Shown here: positions 17,935 through 22,264 of the stretch, in pieces | How the letters are laid out: each line of letters begins with the position of its first letter | How positions within the stretch are numbered: position 1 is the first letter of the stretch | NCBI GenBank assembly: GCA_946482045.1 | Contig: CAMLPZ010000030.1 | Location: forward strand, 1-22,264 | Reading direction: 5' to 3' | Length of the DNA stretch: 22,264 nt | From: an uncultured Asticcacaulis sp. | GTDB taxonomy: Bacteria; Pseudomonadota; Alphaproteobacteria; Caulobacterales; Caulobacteraceae | Position numbers and translations under genes: made by a program | The notes under the pieces: generated by a model | What the model saw: the letters and a program-made list of their open reading frames with translations, nothing else | What the model was told of the DNA's origin: nothing | The model's database searches: none

Positions 17935-17967
17935 AAAAGAGCCCTCAAGCAACTTAAGGGCTCTTTT
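17935..17967 (-). terminator. Intercistronic terminator/attenuator between rpmH and rnpA
   Basis: A 15-pair stem with one mismatch (arms 17935-17949 and 17953-17967, loop of three) is followed on the minus strand by TTTTT in and just beyond the 3' arm. It lies between the rpmH stop and the rnpA start and should end part of the transcripts from the rpmH promoter. Confidence 0.8.
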
Positions 17968-17993
17968 CAATTCTTCGGTCGCGAGAGCCGCTG

Positions 17994-18134
17994 TTAGGCG
18001 GTCAGGCGCTTACGGCCCTTGGCGCGGCGGCGGGCGACGACCTTTTGGCCGTTCTTGGTCGCCATGCGGGCGCGATAGCCATGGCGGCGCTTGCGCACAA
18101 GGCGGCTCGGCTGGTAGGTACGTTTCGTTCCCAT
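17994..18134 (-). CDS. rpmH: 50S ribosomal protein L34
   Basis: This 46-residue, very basic protein begins [20 protein letters not shown] and ends [12 protein letters not shown], an unmistakable L34 sequence with the usual length. GGAG lies six bases before the ATG at 18134. L34 is part of the large ribosomal subunit. It leads the rpmH-rnpA-yidC-engB cluster; a good promoter lies upstream and a hairpin terminator follows. Confidence 0.97.
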   Translation of the reverse strand: MGTKRTYQPSRLVRKRRHGYRARMATKNGQKVVARRRAKGRKRLTA

Positions 18135-18195
18135 TTGGGGCTCCGATCGTTCAGGGGCAGCGCTTCACAGCGCGCGAAATCACAAAAGAGGCGCG

Positions 18196-18224
18196 TGATT
18201 AGCCAAGCCGAACCACCTTGTCAA
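18196..18224 (-). promoter_or_regulatory. rpmH promoter
   Basis: On the minus strand a perfect TTGACA (18224-18219) is followed after 17 bases by TAATCA (18201-18196), embedded in GCTAATC. This fits the Caulobacter housekeeping pattern TTGAC-N-GCTANAWC with the expected spacing. It predicts a leader of about 55 bases. Confidence 0.7.
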
Positions 18225-18296
18225 TCTTATTTGCACTGTTATCGGCGTATTTCTGCTATATATAAATAGCTCTCGGTCCCTTTCAACGGAGTCGCG

Positions 18297-19901
18297 GTGT
18301 TCGATCCAGGCAAGCCCGGCGAACGGTCTTCCAGCCCCTTTCCCGCCCGCCCCGGCGGTCGCGGTCCCTTGCGTGACCGTAAGGCGAGTGCGCTTGTTTA
18401 TGTCCGGCGTTTGACCGAGGTGTCGCGCCGCGTGGCGGCGTGGGGGTTACGCGCCGGCATACTCGTGTTTGACACTATCCACCGCTTTATCCTCAGCCTG
18501 TCCGGCCAGCTGGCGATCATGACCGCGGTCTTCGTGACGCTGGTCGAAATCATGATCTTGATCCCTTCGCTGGCCAACGACCAGGAAGAGTGGCTGATCA
18601 ACTCTGTCCGCAAGGCGGAGATCGCCTCGCAGGCGGTTGACACGGCCGATGCCATGGCGGTGTCTGCCGAAACCTCGGAACAGTTGCGCAAGAGCGCGGG
18701 GGTGCTTTATCTCGCGGTCAGGATCAACGGCCAGACCCTGCGCCTGTTCGATTCCAACGTCACCGTGCCCGAAGAGGTCATGGACCTGCGCCGCCAGCGC
18801 AACCCCGTCGAGGATATCGCCTATCTGTGGGCGCCGTGGCAGACCTTGCTGTCCGACAAGGACCGGCTGATCCACGTCCAGACCCAGCCGCGCCTGCGCC
18901 CGGGCGACCAGATTGAAATCGTGGTGCGTGGCGAGCCGCTCAAGAAGCACCTGCAATCCAGCCTGCTCAACATGCTGCGCATGTCCTTCTTCATCGCCCT
19001 GGCGGCGGGTATCCTGATCTTCGCCGCCCTGTCCTTCGTCATCGTGCGCCCGATCCGCAAGCTGACCGACGCCATCCAGCGTTTCAAGACCAACCCCGAA
19101 GACGTCGCCGCCACACCGGAACTGTCCGGCCGCGCCGACGAAATCGGCGACATCGAACACGAACTGGTGGCCATGCAGGAGGAGGTGCGCAATTCGCTCA
19201 GGTCGCGCGCCCGCCTGGCAGCGTTGGGCCAGGCCGTTTCCAAGATCAACCACGACCTGCGCAACATGCTGACTTCGGCCCAGATGGCGTCGGACCGCCT
19301 GTCGGCCGCCTCGGCCGATCCGACAGTGGCCAAGGCCCTGCCGCGTCTCGAACGCGCGCTCGACCGCGCCCTGTCGCTGGCGACCAACGTCCTGACCTAT
19401 GGCAAGAGCGACGAGCGGGCGCCGGCCATCCAGATCGTCAGGCTCAAGGACCTGGCCGAAGCCGCCGCCGAAGACGCCGGCCTGTGCCTGCCGGGCCAGG
19501 CGGTTGAAGGTGGCGTGCGCTTCGCGCTCAAGGCACCCAAGGGCTTTCACCTGGAAGCCGACCCGGAACAGTTGCACCGCATGCTGGTCAACCTGATGCG
19601 CAATGCCCGTCAGGCCATCGAGTTGCAACCCAACCGCCGGACCCTGGGCCGGGTGACCCTGACCGCGATCAAGACCGCCGACGATGTCATTCTGATCGTC
19701 GCGGACAACGGCCCTGGCATCCCGGAAAAGGCACGCGAAAAGCTCTTCCAGCCTTTTACCTCCTCGAATACGCCTGGCGGATCGGGACTTGGCCTTGCCA
19801 TCTCGCGCGAACTGGCCCAATTGCATGGAGGGGATGTTCGACTGGTCAATACCGGGCCCGAAGGCACGTCTTTCGAGGTCCGCCTGCCGCTTAGAGCATA
19901 A
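18297..19901 (+). CDS. Membrane sensor histidine kinase (HAMP), orphan
   Basis: This 534-residue protein is a two-component sensor kinase in the inner membrane. It has a basic, Pro-rich cytoplasmic N-terminus, membrane segment 1 (about 71-93), a periplasmic sensor region (about 94-228) of no recognised family, membrane segment 2 (about 229-250) and a HAMP linker. The kinase core has H box KINHDLRNMLTS (His319), N box NLMRNARQAIE, the D box ADNGPGIP and G box GGSGLGLA. The INHDLRN form recalls NtrB-like kinases. The start is GTG at 18297, five bases after CGGAG. No response regulator gene adjoins it, so its partner is elsewhere. It is divergent from rpmH, with 162 bases between, and a hairpin overlaps its stop codon. 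Confidence 0.92.
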   Translation: MFDPGKPGERSSSPFPARPGGRGPLRDRKASALVYVRRLTEVSRRVAAWGLRAGILVFDTIHRFILSLSGQLAIMTAVFVTLVEIMILIPSLANDQEEWLINSVRKAEIASQAVDTADAMAVSAETSEQLRKSAGVLYLAVRINGQTLRLFDSNVTVPEEVMDLRRQRNPVEDIAYLWAPWQTLLSDKDRLIHVQTQPRLRPGDQIEIVVRGEPLKKHLQSSLLNMLRMSFFIALAAGILIFAALSFVIVRPIRKLTDAIQRFKTNPEDVAATPELSGRADEIGDIEHELVAMQEEVRNSLRSRARLAALGQAVSKINHDLRNMLTSAQMASDRLSAASADPTVAKALPRLERALDRALSLATNVLTYGKSDERAPAIQIVRLKDLAEAAAEDAGLCLPGQAVEGGVRFALKAPKGFHLEADPEQLHRMLVNLMRNARQAIELQPNRRTLGRVTLTAIKTADDVILIVADNGPGIPEKAREKLFQPFTSSNTPGGSGLGLAISRELAQLHGGDVRLVNTGPEGTSFEVRLPLRA

Positions 19902-19928
19902 TGAAATCATGCTCTAATATTTGTTTTT
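19891..19928 (+). terminator. Terminator of the histidine kinase gene
   Basis: A 9-bp perfect stem (19891-19899 with 19909-19917, loop of nine) overlaps the stop codon and is followed by TATTTGTTTTT. The TAGAGCAT...ATGCTCTA arms resemble the outer stem of an alphaproteobacterial dispersed repeat. Confidence 0.75.
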
Positions 19929-19989
19929 ATCGCGATATCATGTCGGAAACCGCTGCATACTTTCGAAATATCGCTCTGAAGGCTAAACG

Positions 19990-20517
19990 TTGGAATTTGA
20001 AGACCTGATAGAACTTGTGCGGGACAGCTACATCTCGCAGTTCAGCGCTTTTATCGACCGGATAAGCAAGGAGCACGGCGATGGGGCCGGCGAGGTCAAG
20101 CTGAAGCTGTCCGGCGACAGCGCACTCTATCGCAATTATTACTGCGCCGACTATGTGCGCGCCGACGACGGCGGCAATGTGATCGAGCTGGCGCCTGACG
20201 AAGAGGTGACATTCGATCCGGTCGACGTCGTCCTGGGCCAGATGGACATGCGCGTCGAGCGCCTGCAATGGAACGACGTGACGCTGAAGCTCGAAGGCGT
20301 GCTCGACAGCCGCGACCTCGACGAATGGTTCGAAACCTGGTTCGATCCGGATGACACGACCTTCGATCCGGACACGCGCTTCTCTGGCAATATCCACTCG
20401 CTGACTGTCGATGACGAAGGCGTCCATGTTGACCTGGGCACGGCGCCAACGGAGGCTCTGGTCGACTTATTGGTGACAATCGAGGACCTCGGCTACCGCA
20501 AGGTGACGGTCAACTAA
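19990..20517 (+). CDS. Acidic protein of unknown function, TTG start
   Basis: This 175-residue protein is one I do not recognise. It is strongly acidic, with about 41 Asp/Glu against about 15 Lys/Arg, and shows no signal peptide or membrane segment. Two stretches, [19 protein letters not shown] and the C-terminal TPTEAL-like helix region before GYRKVTVN, suggest a mixed alpha/beta domain. The start is TTG at 19990, seven bases after GAAGG (19978-19982), beginning [18 protein letters not shown]. It is separated from the kinase gene by that gene's terminator. Its stop overlaps the convergent sirtuin stop by three bases. Coding is supported by the ribosome binding site and the even reading frame. 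Confidence 0.75.
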   Translation: MEFEDLIELVRDSYISQFSAFIDRISKEHGDGAGEVKLKLSGDSALYRNYYCADYVRADDGGNVIELAPDEEVTFDPVDVVLGQMDMRVERLQWNDVTLKLEGVLDSRDLDEWFETWFDPDDTTFDPDTRFSGNIHSLTVDDEGVHVDLGTAPTEALVDLLVTIEDLGYRKVTVN

Positions 20518-21245
20518 CTGCCCAACAACTCTTCAACATAGCGCGTGACGACCTCCGTCGCGGGCCCATAGCGCTTTTCGGCGAACAGGCTCTGGCCCAT
20601 GGAAGGCTCGAGGTTCAGTTCGACCGTATGAGCGCCGGCGCGGCGGGCCGAAGACACGAAGCCTGCTGCCGGATAGACATTGCCCGACGTGCCGATCGAG
20701 ATGAACAGGCTGCACTTGCGCAGTGCGTTCTCGATCGTACTCATGCCCATAGGCATTTCACCGAACCAGACGATATGCGGCCGCAAGGTTGCGTCTGGGG
20801 CGAATGGCGACACTGTATCCGGCAGAATATCCTCGCTCCACGTGCACACCCGCTCCGTTGCCGTACAGCGCGCTTTCAGCAGTTCGCCGTGCATATGGAT
20901 CAGGGCAGCGCCATCGCGCGCTGGAAACTCAGCCTGCGCGCGGTCGTGCAGGTCGTCGACATTCTGCGTCACCAGCAGGACATCGTGCGGCCATTCCGCC
21001 GCCAGCCGGGCCAGCGCCCTGTGCGCGGCATTGGGTTCGACCTCGCGCAACTGCCGGCGGCGCTGGTTGTAAAAGTCCTGGACCAGGGCCGGATTGGCGC
21101 GAAAGCCTTCCGGCGTCGCGACCTCTTCGACGCGGTGGCCGCACCACAGCCCGTCCGAAGCGCGAAAGGTCGGCACACCCGATTCGGCCGATATCCCGGC
21201 ACCGGTCAGGATGACAATGCTTCCTTCCGTTCTTTTGGCCCTCAC
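20514..21245 (-). CDS. cobB: CobB-type sirtuin, NAD-dependent protein deacylase
   Basis: Sirtuins remove acyl groups from protein lysines, consuming NAD. The 243 residues show [17 protein letters not shown] (NAD site, 12-28), [11 protein letters not shown] (93-103), catalytic His119 in [17 protein letters not shown] and [15 protein letters not shown]. Tyr59 and Arg62 in FYNQRRRQL match the pair that binds succinyl/malonyl groups in class III enzymes such as E. coli CobB and SIRT5. Only two cysteines (127 and 134) occur in the small domain where four usually bind zinc. The start is GTG at 21245, overlapping the stop of the gamma-glutamyltransferase gene as GTGA; the longer frame upstream is a shadow of that gene. 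Confidence 0.92.
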   Translation of the reverse strand: MRAKRTEGSIVILTGAGISAESGVPTFRASDGLWCGHRVEEVATPEGFRANPALVQDFYNQRRRQLREVEPNAAHRALARLAAEWPHDVLLVTQNVDDLHDRAQAEFPARDGAALIHMHGELLKARCTATERVCTWSEDILPDTVSPFAPDATLRPHIVWFGEMPMGMSTIENALRKCSLFISIGTSGNVYPAAGFVSSARRAGAHTVELNLEPSMGQSLFAEKRYGPATEVVTRYVEELLGS

Positions 21246-22264
21246 TGATCTATCCTTTGGTCGCCGACGCGGATAGCGCCGTTGCGTCGCGGATCGGCTC
21301 CGCCCTTGAAACTGCCGTCGGCTTGGCGCAGCAGGCCGTTCAGGCCCGATTCCTCGCCCTGGACCTCGGTCAGCGTGTAACCCATGTCGCGCAGAGACGC
21401 CTTGATCGCCTCCGGCATGCGGGCGGCCTCGACGCGAATGCCACCGCCACGCGCCACGACATTGGGCAGGTTGATGGCGTCCTGCATCGACAGGCCGAAG
21501 TCGGCGATGCCCATAATAGTCTTGATATTGTAGGCGATGATCGACGGGCCGCCCGGCGAGCCGATCAGGCCGACCAGCTTGCCATCCTTGTCGAACAGCA
21601 TGGCGGGGCTCATCGCCGAACGCGGGCGCTTGCCGCCTTCGACGGCGTTGGCGGCCTTGACACCTCCGGACGTTACAGGCGACCACGAGAAGTCGGTCAA
21701 CTGGTTGTTGAGGAAGAAGCCGCCGACCATGCGGCCGGTGCCGAAGATCGATTCGACCGTCGTCGTCATCGACACGGCGTTACCGAACGAGTCGACCACG
21801 ACGAAGTGTGAGGTGCCATTGGGCTCAAGCGTCTTGTCGGGCGCCAGCTTCGGCGCGCCCGGAGGAATACCGAAACTCGGCGCCGGTCCGGCCTTGCCGA
21901 CCGTGATTGTGGCGGCGCGCTCCGCGATATAGGCCGGATCGAGCAGACCACCCACGGGTACGGTGACAAAATCAGGGTCGGCCATGTACTGGTCGCGGTC
22001 GGCATAGGTCAGGCGCGAGGCTTCGATCATGACCGCCCAGGCGCGGGCGTCATCCTTGCCCCATTCGCCAAGCGGAAAACGCTCCATGACCTTCAGCGCC
22101 TGAAGTACCGATGCGCCGCCGGCCGGGGGCGGGGCTTCGCAGACAATATAGATGCGGTAGGGCAGGCAGATGGGCTCAAGCACCTGCGGCTGGTAACCGG
22201 CCAGGTCGTTCAATGTCATGCCGCCCGGCAGCGGATCGGCATTGACCTTGGCGACGATCGCGTC
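21242..22264 (-). CDS. ggt: Gamma-glutamyltransferase, C-terminal part (5' end outside window)
   Basis: GGT cleaves the gamma-glutamyl bond of glutathione and related compounds, usually in the periplasm, after self-cleaving into two subunits. The window holds the last 340 codons, open to its edge. The end of the large subunit shows [18 protein letters not shown]. The small subunit starts at the Thr of [17 protein letters not shown], the nucleophile. The substrate-binding blocks [13 protein letters not shown] and GSPGGPSII follow. The gene ends in GTGA overlapping the sirtuin start, so the two are probably co-transcribed and coupled. The signal peptide, if any, lies outside the window. Confidence 0.93.
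   Translation of the reverse strand, partial: DAIVAKVNADPLPGGMTLNDLAGYQPQVLEPICLPYRIYIVCEAPPPAGGASVLQALKVMERFPLGEWGKDDARAWAVMIEASRLTYADRDQYMADPDFVTVPVGGLLDPAYIAERAATITVGKAGPAPSFGIPPGAPKLAPDKTLEPNGTSHFVVVDSFGNAVSMTTTVESIFGTGRMVGGFFLNNQLTDFSWSPVTSGGVKAANAVEGGKRPRSAMSPAMLFDKDGKLVGLIGSPGGPSIIAYNIKTIMGIADFGLSMQDAINLPNVVARGGGIRVEAARMPEAIKASLRDMGYTLTEVQGEESGLNGLLRQADGSFKGGADPRRNGAIRVGDQRIDQ

Noticed and set aside
18447..19910. 487-residue open frame antisense to the histidine kinase
   Set aside because: Composition is typical of a shadow frame in GC-rich DNA (Gly/Gln/Arg/Val-rich, no recognisable motif), and the plus strand has an intact kinase.
21246..21686. N-terminal extension of the sirtuin to 390 residues
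   Set aside because: The added sequence is Arg/Gln-rich shadow of ggt; GTG at 21245 overlapping the ggt stop gives a normal sirtuin length.

Overview
The window is GC-rich, densely coded chromosomal DNA from an alphaproteobacterium, most likely of the Caulobacteraceae (Caulobacter/Asticcacaulis relatives). The grounds are the rpmH-rnpA-yidC-engB-argB order, a dapD nearby, alphaproteobacterial-type IF-3, DapD and YidC proteins, a promoter fitting the Caulobacter housekeeping pattern, and short intergenic repeats of an alphaproteobacterial type. Genus is inferred, not proven. I see no tRNA, rRNA, CRISPR array, insertion sequence or prophage gene.

Layout: (1) 1-2485, plus strand: the 3' part of an ImpB/MucB/SamB-type Y-family DNA polymerase, a small DUF2188 protein and an EamA/DMT exporter. 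(2) 2475-4817, minus strand: a cupin protein, infC (translation initiation factor IF-3, read here with an ATT start codon) and a GT4 glycosyltransferase. (3) 4859-7422: an ABHD10-like hydrolase and a secreted Tyr/Gly-rich protein (plus), then a YeeZ-like NAD(P)-binding protein and a small membrane protein (minus). (4) 7621-10197: clpB behind a heat-shock-like promoter, closed by a 17-bp-stem bidirectional terminator. (5) 10308-14874, minus strand: a DinB/YfiT-fold protein, dapD (lysine/peptidoglycan precursor), a two-gene secreted unit (DUF2145 plus a 109-residue partner) behind a tandem palindromic operator, a HAD pyrimidine nucleotidase and argB (arginine synthesis, apparently CTG-initiated). 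(6) 15035-18134, minus strand: engB, yidC, rnpA and rpmH, the conserved ribosome/RNase P/membrane insertase cluster. (7) 18297-20517, plus strand: an orphan sensor histidine kinase and an acidic protein of unknown function. (8) 20514-22264, minus strand: a CobB-type sirtuin and the 3' part of a gamma-glutamyltransferase.

Most of the window is housekeeping. The parts most worth a second look are the DUF2145 pair with its double operator (about 11.8-13.04 kb), two non-canonical start codons (infC ATT, argB CTG), a pair of about 75-bp inverted repeats between argB and the HAD gene, a terminator-like hairpin between rpmH and rnpA, and a sirtuin that lacks half of the usual zinc cysteines. No intergenic stretch exceeds 300 bases; the longest, 13702-13941, holds the inverted repeat pair.
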